A stretch of DNA of 64,000 nucleotides from Gemmobacter aquaticus (GTDB taxonomy: Bacteria; Pseudomonadota; Alphaproteobacteria; Rhodobacterales; Rhodobacteraceae), in assembly GCF_007859075.1 (NCBI RefSeq), contig NZ_VOAK01000020.1, positions 310,001 to 374,000 on the forward strand. Direction: 5' to 3'. The notes beneath the pieces were generated by a model that was not told where the DNA came from, ran no database searches, and worked only from the letters and a program-made list of their open reading frames with translations. Below are positions 55,582 through 64,000 of this stretch, in pieces (the stretch's first letter is position 1; each line of letters opens with the position of its first letter). Made by a program: the position numbers and the translations under genes.

Positions 55582-57051
55582 ATGAAGAAGCAAACTTTAG
55601 TCATATCCTCGACGCTTGCAGCCGCACTCGCCTTTGGGCCGGCGGCCCCTGTGCGGGCTGATGCGGGCGATGCCATAGCGGGCGCGCTGGTCGGGGGGAT
55701 CATCGGCCATGCCATTGCCAGGGATCAGCAGCGCAGACAGACCTATGTCGCGCCGTCGAGATCCAGCAAGTCAACCCGTTCAAGCGGCATTTCCTCGGCG
55801 CAGAGGGAGTCGAACCGTGAGGTGCAGACCGCGCTGAACTACTTTGGATACAACGTCGGCACGCCGGACGGCTCGATCGGGCCGCGCAGCCGGTCGGGCA
55901 TCTCGTCCTATCAGGCGACGCTGGGCTATCCGCCCACAGGCCAGTTGACGGAATATGAGAAGACGATCCTTGTCACGGCCTATCACCGCGCCGTGGCCGG
56001 CGGGCCGCAGGTTATGCAGGTGATCGGCACCCACCCGATGGGCACCAAGGGTCTGCTGATCGTCCAGCGCGACGAGATGGCGGGAGTGCCGTCACAGCCC
56101 GTGGTGTCAACTGCTGGAACCATGGCCGCTGCTCCGGCCCCGGTTGAGCCGCCAGCCGCCGCACTGCCTGCGCTGGTGGCCGAGCCTGCACCGGAGCCCG
56201 AGGCCCCTGCAACGGCGCTGCCGGTCTTCGGTGGAACCCTCGTCTCGCTGAGTTCGCATTGCAATCAGGTTGCGCTCAAGACCAGTGCCAATGGCGGCTA
56301 TGCAACCCTTGCGTCGATGTCCGACCCCTCGCAGGCCTTGTCCGAGCAGTTCTGCCTGCTGCGCGCCGCCGCGATCCAGCAAGGGGAAGAGCTGTCGCGC
56401 GGTGTGGCTGGCGTGACGCCCGCGCAGATGGCCGAACAGTGCCAGGCCTATGGCCCGGTGCTGAAGGACCATGTCACCGCCGTGTCGCTGCAACCTGCCT
56501 CTGACGTTGTGGCCGGTGTAACGCAGTTCATCGCACAGTCGGGCATGTCGCCCGCACAGCTGTCGGGCACCTCGAAAATCTGCCTCGGGGTGGGCTATGC
56601 CGTGGACGACCCGAATGTCGCCATCGGCTCGGCGCTGGTGCTGACCGCGCTTGGCGAGTCTGGCTATGCAGCGGTGCCGGGGCACCATCTGGCTGACGGT
56701 ATCGGTGCGACGCGCAGGCCAGACCTCTCGATGCAGTGGTTCGAACTTTCGGGCGGGGCCGCGGGGATACCCGGTAGTTCGGCAGGACAGGCAGAGCTGG
56801 TTCACAAGGCGATCTTCATGCTGAACGGGCGCAGCGATGCCCCGGTCGCGCCTGCCACCCCGCTGCCGGTTCTCGCGCCCGAGGCACCCTCGACCCTTGT
56901 CGAGGCTGCGCCTGCGCCCATGCCCGCGGCCCCTGTAGAGGTGGCCGCCCCGGTCGAGTCGGACACGGCTGGCGCGCCTGCAACGCAGCCTGTCGCCGCG
57001 CAGGCGGTCTCGGTGATGACCGCCTTGCCACGGCTGATGCTGGGCAACTGA
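55582..57051 (+). CDS. exported protein with peptidoglycan-binding-like domain and Pro/Ala-rich linkers
   Basis: A 489-residue protein. The signal peptide (VISSTLAAALAFGPAAPVRA) is followed by a glycine-zipper-like stretch (AGDAIAGALVGGIIGHAIARDQQ) and a helical repeat (SNREVQTALNYFGYNVGTPDGSIG, SRSGISSYQATLGY) like PG_binding_1. Pro/Ala linkers then bracket a unique domain of about 180 residues with four or five cysteines. Cell-wall association is inferred. The ATG at 55582 has GGAGA upstream; an earlier frame to 55492 overlaps the divergent lipB start. Confidence 0.75.
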   Translation: MKKQTLVISSTLAAALAFGPAAPVRADAGDAIAGALVGGIIGHAIARDQQRRQTYVAPSRSSKSTRSSGISSAQRESNREVQTALNYFGYNVGTPDGSIGPRSRSGISSYQATLGYPPTGQLTEYEKTILVTAYHRAVAGGPQVMQVIGTHPMGTKGLLIVQRDEMAGVPSQPVVSTAGTMAAAPAPVEPPAAALPALVAEPAPEPEAPATALPVFGGTLVSLSSHCNQVALKTSANGGYATLASMSDPSQALSEQFCLLRAAAIQQGEELSRGVAGVTPAQMAEQCQAYGPVLKDHVTAVSLQPASDVVAGVTQFIAQSGMSPAQLSGTSKICLGVGYAVDDPNVAIGSALVLTALGESGYAAVPGHHLADGIGATRRPDLSMQWFELSGGAAGIPGSSAGQAELVHKAIFMLNGRSDAPVAPATPLPVLAPEAPSTLVEAAPAPMPAAPVEVAAPVESDTAGAPATQPVAAQAVSVMTALPRLMLGN

Positions 57052-57058
57052 TCCAAGC

Positions 57059-57086
57059 GCCGGGCGGGTACCACCGCCCGGCCTTT
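57059..57086 (+). terminator. terminator after the peptidoglycan-binding-like gene
   Basis: A 9-bp stem GCCGGGCGG / CCGCCCGGC with loop GTACCA and a short T-run (TTT). Eight bases past the stop. Confidence 0.65.
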
Positions 57087-57220
57087 GCGCCACAAACAGC
57101 ATGAAACCAATCGGAAATCAGGGTGGTTCGATCAGCGCAAAATTTTCGCTGGTTCGACGGAAAACCCCCTTTTCATCCCCGCAGGCCTAGGCTAGACAGC
57201 GCCTCACCAAGCCAGATCGT

Positions 57221-57307
57221 GCGGATGTGGCGGAATTGGTAGACGCGCAGCGTTGAGGTCGCTGTGGGGTAACACCCGTGAAGGTTCGAGTCCTTTCATC
57301 CGCACCA
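57221..57307 (+). tRNA. tRNA-Leu(GAG)
   Basis: An 87-base cloverleaf with encoded CCA. The acceptor stem is GCGGATG/CATCCGC and the anticodon stem-loop is CAGCG-TTGAGGT-CGCTG, giving anticodon GAG (reads CUC/CUU). A long variable arm (about 57266-57279) and the T-loop GGTTCGAGTCC are present. The long arm and sequence mark a type-II leucine tRNA. Its 3' end borders a low-GC segment. Confidence 0.95.
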
Positions 57308-57309
57308 TT
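57300..57309 (+). repeat. 10-bp direct repeat, left copy (tRNA-Leu 3' end)
   Basis: CCGCACCATT covers the last bases of tRNA-Leu including CCA plus two bases beyond. The same ten bases recur at 58622. The pair brackets the low-GC segment and could be attachment-site remnants. Confidence 0.4.
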
Positions 57310-57322
57310 TGAAGCAGATAAG

Positions 57323-57351
57323 GCCCCGCTTTTGCGGGGCTTTTTCTTTTT
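57323..57351 (+). terminator. rho-independent terminator after tRNA-Leu
   Basis: Stem GCCCCGC / GCGGGGC, loop TTTT, followed by TTTTTCTTTTT. It begins 16 bases past the tRNA CCA. Confidence 0.9.
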
Positions 57352-57810
57352 CGCCTCCTGTGGCCCCACAACTCGCCCCACAATCAATTCTCCTGTCTTT
57401 TCTGACTTCGATCGGGACCTCAACCTTTCCGGTCTTGTGCAAAGACCTTGATCGGCTCTTGTCGGAATGCAGACGTATTGTTGCGCAAGCGGGCGGCCCG
57501 GCACACTGGGTGCGGGATGGACATTTCGCCGAAGGCAAACCCTGCGACACACCCGACGCGATACAGGAAGCGACTCAGGAAGTCGCGACAGACCCTTGAC
57601 GCCACCAAGATAGGGCTTCGGGCTAAAGGCTTAAGGCATGTGCGGGAGCACAAGATTAGAAACGATCTATTGCATCAATCGTGATCGTCTGCTGTCTGTC
57701 AATTGAACTGGCCTTGAATTTGTGTTTGAGCCGTTTCTCTGATGGATTAGACCTACCCATGGGACAAGTGATCGCAGGGCAAATAGACATAAGGACGGCA
57801 GGAAGAAATA
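57352..57810. other. 459-base low-GC non-coding stretch after tRNA-Leu
   Basis: No convincing gene. Short readings on either strand lack recognisable domains and ribosome-binding sites. Base composition falls steadily, with AT-rich runs from about 57600, unlike the flanking GC-rich DNA. It leads into the promoter region of the split gene at 57811. Confidence 0.55.
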
Positions 57811-58492
57811 ATGTCGAAGGCTGTTAAGAGATTTTTGATGCTTGGAGCAATCGCGCTGATGATGCAGATCATAGCGGTGCATGACTTCTCCGCCCTTGCC
57901 GAAACCGCGCCCGTATCAAGCGGCCTAGAGGTGACATGCGGCAAGAAGCCAAAGGGTAAGGTGCTCTACAGGGGGCGTCATCATACGGAAATTGTTGCCC
58001 GCGGCGATGAGGCTGGAGCGAATGTTCTCTTCGGAAGTCGCGGATCTCCCTTGGGGGAGCGGAGATTTGCAGTGTTGAAGGGGGGGGGAATGCTGGATCG
58101 AGTTCTTCGCGCCCACACTCACTGGAAAGAACGTAAGGGCTACGGGCAAATTTTCTGAGGCGTTTTCTGATTACGGCTCTAGCCGTAGCGGAATAGATCA
58201 TTCGCTGGCGAGAGTGAGTATTGTTGAGTTCGTGAACAAGGCTAGCCCTGGTCCTAGTAAGTGCTTTAAATCTTACTTGGATGGGGTTGACGCGAGGAAA
58301 GAAGTTGATCCAACTTCGCCGGAAGCAGCGAAGCTTGACCCCGTAGCGTTACATCGGGTCTATTCAAAGTGTTTGGACAAAGAACTGGCGGAACTGGATA
58401 AGCGCGGATTTGTTGGTGTCTGGATCGTCAGACCCGACTTGCCCTTGAGCGGTTTCGCGTGGCTGGATGGCAAGCTCTTTACCTATAACTGA
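57811..58492 (+). pseudogene. secreted unknown protein, reading frame split at a nine-G run
   Basis: The first part (57811-58158) encodes a signal peptide (MSKAVKRFLMLGAIALMMQI region, likely cut after SALA) and about 60 residues with CGKKPKGK. At 58080-58088 there are nine G. In frame 1 the protein then stops at 58158. The frame one base later is open from 58079 to 58492 and continues KGGECWIEFF through to SGFAWLDGKLF. Removing one G joins both into one ~226-residue protein, so the nine-G tract is a +1 indel. It could be a true frameshift, phase variation or a sequencing error. Strong ribosome-binding site (AGGAAG). No family recognised. Confidence 0.7.
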
Positions 58493-58621
58493 TGGTAATC
58501 GTGAAATGGCGGTCGTCGTGGATTGCGATGCCACATGATGTTATGATCGCCTCACGGATCGGAGATCTACAAGCCCGTTACGGCAGGCGGTTGCAATAGG
58601 GGCATTTACCGGTCACGCCTG

Positions 58622-58631
58622 CCGCACCATT
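58622..58631 (+). repeat. 10-bp direct repeat, right copy
   Basis: CCGCACCATT, identical to the tRNA-Leu 3' end at 57300-57309, lies where GC-rich sequence resumes. Possible right attachment site. Chance occurrence is unlikely but not excluded. Confidence 0.4.
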
Positions 58632-58684
58632 CACCGCCCGACCCAAAAAGGCGGGCGTTGTGGTTCCTGAAAACCCTCTGCAGT

Positions 58685-59749
58685 TCAACCTGAAAGTCCG
58701 CGCGCCAATCGGCTGGTGCGGCTGTCGCGCATCGCAAATCCCAAGGCTCGGGCGTCGGTGTGCGCCGCGACATGCGCGACCAGTCGCGAGAGAAGCTCGG
58801 CGATCTCTGGGCCTGAATGTTGTGGGGGCGCGGTTGCGCAGTCGGGCTCGGCGGTCTCGACCGAACGTTGCAGAGCGGGCAGGTAAAGCGGCCGCCCACC
58901 GAAATATGCCTTGTCCATTCGTGCCGCGTCTGCCTCGAAGGCCGCCTCCATCAGGCGCGCCATGGCCGCCGGCACTGGCAGGCGGGCGGTTGGGCGTTTG
59001 CCGCAGACTTCGGAATGCAGGCGCGCAAACTCACGCCCCAGAGTGGAGCGGAACTCTTGCGGCAATTCAGTCGTGTGCCTTTGAAGAAGACGCAGAATCT
59101 CAAGTGCCTCGGGTGGCAGGGATTCGTTAATGGTCGCGGGGGGCTGCCAACTGTCCGGCAGTGGGCCCAGGATCGTCGTAAAGAAGTCTGCGACCACATC
59201 GTGACGCGCCAGTTCTGCCCGGATCATCGGGCGATATCGATAGCGCGCGCCGAAGACGCCCTGCCATTGCTCGATCCGGGCGGCGTGATGATATAGGCCT
59301 GAGTCGATGCACAGGTGGACGTGGTCCTCAAACGTGTCGGTCGCCCGGCCAATCTTGATGTCTTCGGCATAACGCGAGACGACGGCTTCGTAATGCGGCC
59401 GGAAATAGTGCAGAACCACGTAGTCGTCGGCGAGATCCGCCAGATAAGCCTCAAACACCTCGCGCAGGATCTGCGGATCGCCCAGCGACAGAAGCTCGGC
59501 TGAAATCACGCAAAGATCTGCTGAATGGGAGGCAACCGTCTCCCGGAACTCTTCAAGCCTCGGCCTGCGACCGGCGGCGCGTGTGGTCAGGGGGCCTTTC
59601 ATGATGTTGTGGTTCAACCCACTCCCCGGATAGGCGAGGCTTACCCCCACATCCGGCACGTTCCCCCCGGCAAGCGCCGCCTGGATCGAAGTGGATCCGG
59701 TTTTCATGTCGCCCACATGCAGAACGATGGTGCGAAAGCGTTTGGCCAT
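58685..59749 (-). CDS. sulfotransferase-like P-loop protein
   Basis: A 354-residue protein. HVGDMKTGSTSIQAAL at the N-terminus is the 5'-phosphosulfate-binding-type P-loop of sulfotransferases, and the segment DLCVISAELLSLGDP could hold the 3'-phosphate side. The acceptor is unknown, possibly a surface sugar. The start at 59749 is chosen over an extension to 59827 because the P-loop begins at residue 8. Divergent from pepN. Confidence 0.65.
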   Translation of the reverse strand: MAKRFRTIVLHVGDMKTGSTSIQAALAGGNVPDVGVSLAYPGSGLNHNIMKGPLTTRAAGRRPRLEEFRETVASHSADLCVISAELLSLGDPQILREVFEAYLADLADDYVVLHYFRPHYEAVVSRYAEDIKIGRATDTFEDHVHLCIDSGLYHHAARIEQWQGVFGARYRYRPMIRAELARHDVVADFFTTILGPLPDSWQPPATINESLPPEALEILRLLQRHTTELPQEFRSTLGREFARLHSEVCGKRPTARLPVPAAMARLMEAAFEADAARMDKAYFGGRPLYLPALQRSVETAEPDCATAPPQHSGPEIAELLSRLVAHVAAHTDARALGFAMRDSRTSRLARGLSG

Positions 59750-59899
59750 GTCGAGCAGTCCAAAGGTAGCGCAGTGATTTGCGGAATGTCCTATATGTAG
59801 TATTGCGCCTTCTTGACGCCAGGGCAATCACTGATTGCCCCGCAGCCGCCGGTTGCGCCTGCTGCGGCATGCGATAGCGTAGCGCCAAAGGAGACCGAT

Positions 59900-62464
59900 A
59901 TGGCCGATACCGCTGTTTACCTGCGCGATTACCAACCCTTTGCCCATTGCGTCGATCAAGTGGAACTGACCTTCCGGCTTGCTCCGAATTCAACGCGGGT
60001 GAGCGCGCGGTTGCACATGCGGCCGAACCCTGCACGTGAAGGCCGCCATGACCTGCGGCTTGATGGCGAGGGGCTGCGCCTGATCGCGCTGATGCTGGAT
60101 GGCCGCCCGCTGGACGCGACGCCGGATGACAATGGGCTGACCATCCCTGCGGCAGATCTTCCGGGCGGACCTTTTGTGCTGGAGACCGAGGTGGAGATCG
60201 CACCCGAGGCCAACACCGCGCTCGAGGGGCTCTACATGTCAAACGGCATGTACTGCACGCAATGCGAGGCCGAGGGCTTCCGCAAGATCACCTTCTATCC
60301 CGACCGCCCCGATGTGATGGCCCGCTTCCGCGTGCGGGTCGAGGGCGACGCGCCGGTTCTGCTGTCGAACGGAAACCCGATGGGAGCAGGCCCCGGTTGG
60401 GCGGAGTGGGACGATCCCTGGCCCAAGCCTGCCTATCTCTTCGCGCTGGTTGCCGGCGATCTGCGGGCGCATGGCGACACATATACCACGGCCTCGGGGC
60501 GGCAGGTTGCGCTGAACATCTGGGTCCGGCCCGGAGACGAGCATCGCTGCCAATGGGGCATGGACAGCATAAAGCGCTCGATGGAGTGGGATGAGCGGGT
60601 CTATGGGCGCGAATATGATCTCGACGTGTTCAACATCGTTGCCGTCGATGATTTCAACATGGGGGCGATGGAGAACAAGGGGCTGAACATCTTCAACTCG
60701 AAATGTGTCCTCGCCACACCCGAGACGATGACGGATGACGAGTTTGCCCGGATCGAAGGCATCATCGCGCATGAGTATTTCCACAATTGGACCGGCAATC
60801 GCATCACCTGTCGCGACTGGTTCCAGTTGTGCCTGAAGGAGGGGCTGACGGTCTATCGTGATCAGCAGTTCTCTGGCGATCTGCGCGGCCATGCCGTCAA
60901 GCGGATCGAGGACGTGCTGGCCCTGCGCGCGCGCCAGTTTCGCGAGGATCAGGGGCCGCTTGCGCATCCGGTGCGCCCCGACAGCTTTGTCGAGATCAAC
61001 AATTTCTACACCGCCACCGTCTATGAGAAGGGCGCCGAGATCATCGGCATGCTGAAGCTTCTGGTGGGGGATGACGGCTACCAACGCGCGCTCGATCTCT
61101 ATTTCAACCGCCATGACGGGCAGGCGGCCACGATCGAGGACTGGCTGAAAGTGTTCGAGGATGCGACGGGCCGCGATCTTTCACAGTTCAGCCGCTGGTA
61201 TTTCGAGGCCGGAACCCCGCGAGTGAAGGTCTATGAGGCATGGTCGCCGGGCGCGGAGGGCGGTGTCTATACCCTGACACTTGCGCAAGAGAACCCGCCC
61301 ACGCCCGACCAGCCCACGAAGGGCGCAAAGGTGATCCCGGTTGCTGTCGGCCTTCTGAACCCGAATGGCGACGAGGTGGTACCAACCACCGTGCTGGAGT
61401 TGACCAAGCCGGTCGAGAGCTTCCGGTTCGAGGGGTTGGCCACGCGGCCCGTGCCATCGATCCTGCGGGGATTCTCGGCGCCGGTGGTGCTGGAACACGA
61501 CATCAGCACCGAGACGCGGGCCTTCCTTCTGGCGCATGACACCGACCCGTTCAACCGGTGGGAGGCGGGCCGGGCGCTGTCCAAGGAGGTGCTGGCGGCG
61601 ATGGTGGCGCAAGGTGCGCCCGTCTCGCGGCACTGGTTGTCGGGTCTTGCCCGGCTGGTGCGGGACGAAAGCCTCGATCCGGCCTTCCGGGCGCTTGCCA
61701 TGCGGTTGCCATCCGAGGACGACATGGCGGCGACACTGGCAGATGCTGGGCATGTGCCAGACCCCGCGGCGATTCATGACGCGCGCGGGCGTATGTCGGA
61801 TGCACTGGCCGCTGAACTTGCGCCCGAACTGCCCGGCCTGCGCGAGGCAATGGCGACGCCCGGCCCGTTTTCGGCCGAGGCCGGACCGGCTGGACGACGC
61901 GCCCTTGCCAATGCCTGTCTGGCGCTTCAGACGCGTCTGGACGGTGGCACGGCTGCGCGGGCGGCCTTTGATGCGGCGACCAACATGACCGACCGGCTTT
62001 CCGCGCTCGTCTCCTTGCTAACCGTGGGGCAGGGCCGCTCTCAGCTTGCCGCCTTTGAGCACGACTGGCAGGGCGATCGGCTGGTGATGGACAAGTGGTT
62101 TTCGGTGCAGGTGCTGCATGCGTTGCCAGATGCGCTGGTTGATACAGTCAACCGACTGACGGCCCGGCCGGATTTCACCATGGGGAACCCGAACCGTTTT
62201 CGCGCAGTGATGGGGGCCTTGTCGGCAAACCACGCAGGCTTTCACCATGCGAGCGGCGCGGCCTATCGCCTGCTGGCGGACTGGCTGATCCGGCTGGATG
62301 CCAAGAACCCGCAGACCGCGGCACGTATGTCCACCGCCTTTGAAACCTGGCGCCGCTATGACGCGGGACGGCAAGAGAGGATCCGGGCAGAGCTTTCACG
62401 CATTGCGCAGACACCGGGCCTGAGCCGGGATCTGGCCGAGATGGTCGGGCGCATGCTGGGTTAA
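59900..62464 (+). CDS. pepN: aminopeptidase N
   Basis: An 854-residue M1 metallopeptidase removing N-terminal residues from peptides. Exopeptidase motif GAMEN is in FNMGAMENKGLN, and the zinc site HEYFHNWTGNRI continues to the third ligand glutamate in CLKEGLTVYRD. Length matches proteobacterial PepN. The ATG at 59900 has AAGGAG six bases upstream; a longer frame to 59813 is not supported. Confidence 0.96.
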   Translation: MADTAVYLRDYQPFAHCVDQVELTFRLAPNSTRVSARLHMRPNPAREGRHDLRLDGEGLRLIALMLDGRPLDATPDDNGLTIPAADLPGGPFVLETEVEIAPEANTALEGLYMSNGMYCTQCEAEGFRKITFYPDRPDVMARFRVRVEGDAPVLLSNGNPMGAGPGWAEWDDPWPKPAYLFALVAGDLRAHGDTYTTASGRQVALNIWVRPGDEHRCQWGMDSIKRSMEWDERVYGREYDLDVFNIVAVDDFNMGAMENKGLNIFNSKCVLATPETMTDDEFARIEGIIAHEYFHNWTGNRITCRDWFQLCLKEGLTVYRDQQFSGDLRGHAVKRIEDVLALRARQFREDQGPLAHPVRPDSFVEINNFYTATVYEKGAEIIGMLKLLVGDDGYQRALDLYFNRHDGQAATIEDWLKVFEDATGRDLSQFSRWYFEAGTPRVKVYEAWSPGAEGGVYTLTLAQENPPTPDQPTKGAKVIPVAVGLLNPNGDEVVPTTVLELTKPVESFRFEGLATRPVPSILRGFSAPVVLEHDISTETRAFLLAHDTDPFNRWEAGRALSKEVLAAMVAQGAPVSRHWLSGLARLVRDESLDPAFRALAMRLPSEDDMAATLADAGHVPDPAAIHDARGRMSDALAAELAPELPGLREAMATPGPFSAEAGPAGRRALANACLALQTRLDGGTAARAAFDAATNMTDRLSALVSLLTVGQGRSQLAAFEHDWQGDRLVMDKWFSVQVLHALPDALVDTVNRLTARPDFTMGNPNRFRAVMGALSANHAGFHHASGAAYRLLADWLIRLDAKNPQTAARMSTAFETWRRYDAGRQERIRAELSRIAQTPGLSRDLAEMVGRMLG

Positions 62465-62470
62465 GGCAGA

Positions 62471-62537
62471 AGGGAGCGCTCGCGCCCCCTCTGAGCCTTG
62501 CGGCTCGTTCACCCCCTGAGGGTATTTGGACCACGGG
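62471..62537 (+). repeat. dispersed 3'-end element, copy E (behind pepN)
   Basis: Two GC hairpins (an imperfect AGGGAGCGC / GCGCCCCCT and GAGCC/GGCTC at 62493-62506) precede ACCCCCTGAGGGTATTT and a diverged tail. The purine run AAAAGAAGAA of the other copies is lost. Seven bases behind the pepN stop, same orientation as pepN. Confidence 0.6.
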
Positions 62538-62618
62538 AATGGGGGGATCGGGGCGCGCTTGCGTGCCGGACGCACTGCTGAGCAAAAGCGGGCGGGGGAA
62601 CAGCCCCCCGCTGCAAGG

Positions 62619-63218
62619 TCAGGTGGGTTGGCAGTAGCTTTGCTGGCTGACCCAGCTCCGCATTGCGGCGCGCTTGTCAGCCTTGCGGAAGGGCATCCAG
62701 TCGCGGCCGATGCCCTGTGCGCCGTTGCCCACGGCCACGCCATCACGTTCGACCTGATAGGCCAGCATCTCGACCGCGCATGCCAGATTGGCCGAGCCAT
62801 CCTTCAGCGCCGAGCTGGAGGTCGCATCGCAGCCATAGTTGGCAGCCGAGCGTGGCGAGATTTGCATCAGGCCGATGTAGCGGCCACCGCCGCCGGCTGC
62901 ACGCGGATTATAGCTGCTTTCATATTTGCCGACCGCCGAGATCAGCCCGGCCCAGAAAGCGCGGCGATCCATCAGCGAGGCGTCCTGATACCCGGGGCAC
63001 CAGGTTTCAATGTCGTGCGGGATGCGGTTTGCCAGGGTGTCATCCTCTTGGGCGACAGCCATCAGCGTGTTCACAGTCCATTCGGAAGCTTGCGGGTGGT
63101 GATCCCAGCCCATCGGAGGCGGAGTCGTTGCACGGCTCACCGCGTCGGTGGCGTTGGTCGTGCATCCTGCCATGGCGAGCGCAGCCATGAGTCCGATGAT
63201 ACCGAGTTTGACCTGCAT
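62619..63218 (-). CDS. lytic transglycosylase-like (SLT) lipoprotein
   Basis: A 199-residue lipoprotein. Signal ends in AMAGC. The SLT-type catalytic glutamate is probably in AVGKYESSYNPRAAG, followed by RYIGLMQISPRSAANYGC, the fold's signature. It would cleave peptidoglycan glycan strands from the outer membrane side. The start MQVKLGIIGL at 63218 is chosen; a longer reading toward 63839 is on the reverse of gatB. Confidence 0.85.
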   Translation of the reverse strand: MQVKLGIIGLMAALAMAGCTTNATDAVSRATTPPPMGWDHHPQASEWTVNTLMAVAQEDDTLANRIPHDIETWCPGYQDASLMDRRAFWAGLISAVGKYESSYNPRAAGGGGRYIGLMQISPRSAANYGCDATSSSALKDGSANLACAVEMLAYQVERDGVAVGNGAQGIGRDWMPFRKADKRAAMRSWVSQQSYCQPT

Positions 63219-63386
63219 TGAGCTATCCGAGGTGGCATCGCGATCCTTGTGCGACGCGGGGTTTGTGCCCCCGGCTACCCGAGTCGGGCAACCCATCTGA
63301 TTCCGGATGCGCGAAAATCCGCCCGTCGCGCCTTGCCGCAGCCCGGTTCGGCGCCTATGAAGGGGCAAGTTTGCGAGGGGTATCCG

Positions 63387-64000
63387 ATGCTCGATCTGAC
63401 CTATGAAGCGCCGAAGCCGAAGGTGATCGCCGGGGCGAAACATGACTGGGAACTGGTGATTGGCATGGAAATCCATGCGCAGGTCTCGTCCAATGCCAAG
63501 CTGTTTTCCGGGGCGTCCACAACGGTCGGTGCCGAGCCAAACTCGAACGTCAGCTTCGTCGATTGCGCCATGCCCGGCATGCTGCCCGTCATCAACGAGT
63601 ACTGCGTGGAGCAGGCGGTCCGGTCGGGTCTTGGGCTGAAGGCCAAGATCAATCTGGTCTCGGCCTTTGACCGCAAGAACTATTTCTACCCCGACCTGCC
63701 GCAGGGCTATCAGATCAGCCAGCTCTATCATCCCATCGTGGGTGAGGGGGAAGTGATCGTTGAAATGGGTCCGGGCGTTGCCCGCCATGTGCGGATTGAG
63801 CGGATCCACCTTGAACAGGACGCCGGCAAGTCGATCCATGACATGGACCCCAACATGTCCTTCGTCGATTTCAACCGCACCGGCGTGGCCCTGATGGAGA
63901 TCGTCAGCCGCCCCGACATCCGGGGGCCCGAAGAGGCGGCGGCCTATGTCTCAAAGCTGCGGCAGATCCTGCGCTATCTGGGCACCTGCGACGGCGACAT
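63387..64000 (+). CDS. gatB: Asp-tRNA(Asn)/Glu-tRNA(Gln) amidotransferase subunit B (5' part)
   Basis: At least 204 residues, continuing past the window end. The N-terminus includes [67 protein letters not shown] and [17 protein letters not shown], all GatB signatures. GatCAB makes Gln-tRNA and/or Asn-tRNA by transamidation. ATG at 63387 follows GAGGGG. Confidence 0.95.
   Translation, partial: MLDLTYEAPKPKVIAGAKHDWELVIGMEIHAQVSSNAKLFSGASTTVGAEPNSNVSFVDCAMPGMLPVINEYCVEQAVRSGLGLKAKINLVSAFDRKNYFYPDLPQGYQISQLYHPIVGEGEVIVEMGPGVARHVRIERIHLEQDAGKSIHDMDPNMSFVDFNRTGVALMEIVSRPDIRGPEEAAAYVSKLRQILRYLGTCDGD

Noticed and set aside
57187-57552. Minus-strand open frame over tRNA-Leu
   Set aside because: It is the well-known false reading of a leucine tRNA and its flank.
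57352-57810. A degraded integrase next to the tRNA
   Set aside because: No tyrosine-recombinase motif or homologous stretch could be seen; only the repeated tRNA end supports integration.

Overview
The window is a GC-rich alphaproteobacterial chromosome segment. It most likely comes from Rhodobacteraceae (the Rhodobacter/Paracoccus group). Supporting signs are a cytochrome c550-type gene beside a solitary cytochrome oxidase subunit I gene, alphaproteobacterial long forms of PstC and PstA, small family proteins such as DUF2842 and a DUF6476-like protein, an HflKC-DegP block, and FNR/FnrL-type boxes. Genus cannot be settled from the sequence alone. Almost everything is core metabolism or transport. 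The only clearly accessory-looking stretch is about 57.31-58.62 kb.

Layout. 0.1-4.2 kb: an alpha/beta hydrolase divergent from a MacA/MacB-like efflux operon (adaptor, ATPase, permease). 4.4-10.6 kb: the phosphate operon pstS-pstC-pstA-pstB-phoU-phoB on the minus strand, headed by four PhoB-type half-sites at 11-bp spacing. 10.9-13.1 kb: chromate resistance pair chrB-chrA. 13.1-15.4 kb: secG-pyrG. 15.6-17.7 kb: a flavin/PNPOx-fold protein divergent from a MocR-type regulator. 17.8-19.4 kb: purA and a DUF2842 gene, closed by a strong terminator. 19.4-25.3 kb: a long acidic unknown protein, thiamine pyrophosphokinase, an EamA exporter, L-serine dehydratase and an EF-hand protein. 25.4-31.4 kb: rpiA, gor, hflK-hflC and a DegP protease. 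31.5-38.5 kb: HD hydrolase, lipoprotein, [2Fe-2S] ferredoxin, DUF1178, NUDIX, histone-deacetylase-like hydrolase, thpR, waaA and a di-heme peroxidase with an FNR box. 38.6-45.4 kb: a polyamine-type ABC importer bracketed by two amidases, all on the minus strand. 45.5-52.3 kb: a DUF6476-like gene and rluD-type gene with overlapping start codons, a membrane glycosyltransferase with an N-terminal MshEN-like region, carA, yqeY and small proteins. 52.4-57.1 kb: ctaD, cycA, lipB and a peptidoglycan-binding-like protein. 57.2-58.6 kb: tRNA-Leu(GAG) followed by a low-GC segment. 58.7-64 kb: a sulfotransferase-like gene, pepN, a lytic transglycosylase lipoprotein and the 5' part of gatB.

What stands out. 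(1) A dispersed element lies directly behind five unrelated genes, always in the same orientation relative to the gene it follows: one or two GC hairpins, then a conserved block containing GGATATTT and a purine run. (2) A secreted-protein gene in the low-GC segment is split by a run of nine G residues; removing one G restores a single reading frame, so it is a phase-variation, pseudogene or sequencing-error candidate. (3) That segment is bounded by ten bases of the tRNA-Leu 3' end repeated at its far edge, as expected of a small integrated element or its remnant. (4) Two FNR-type boxes sit in front of ctaD and the di-heme peroxidase, suggesting oxygen-dependent respiratory control.
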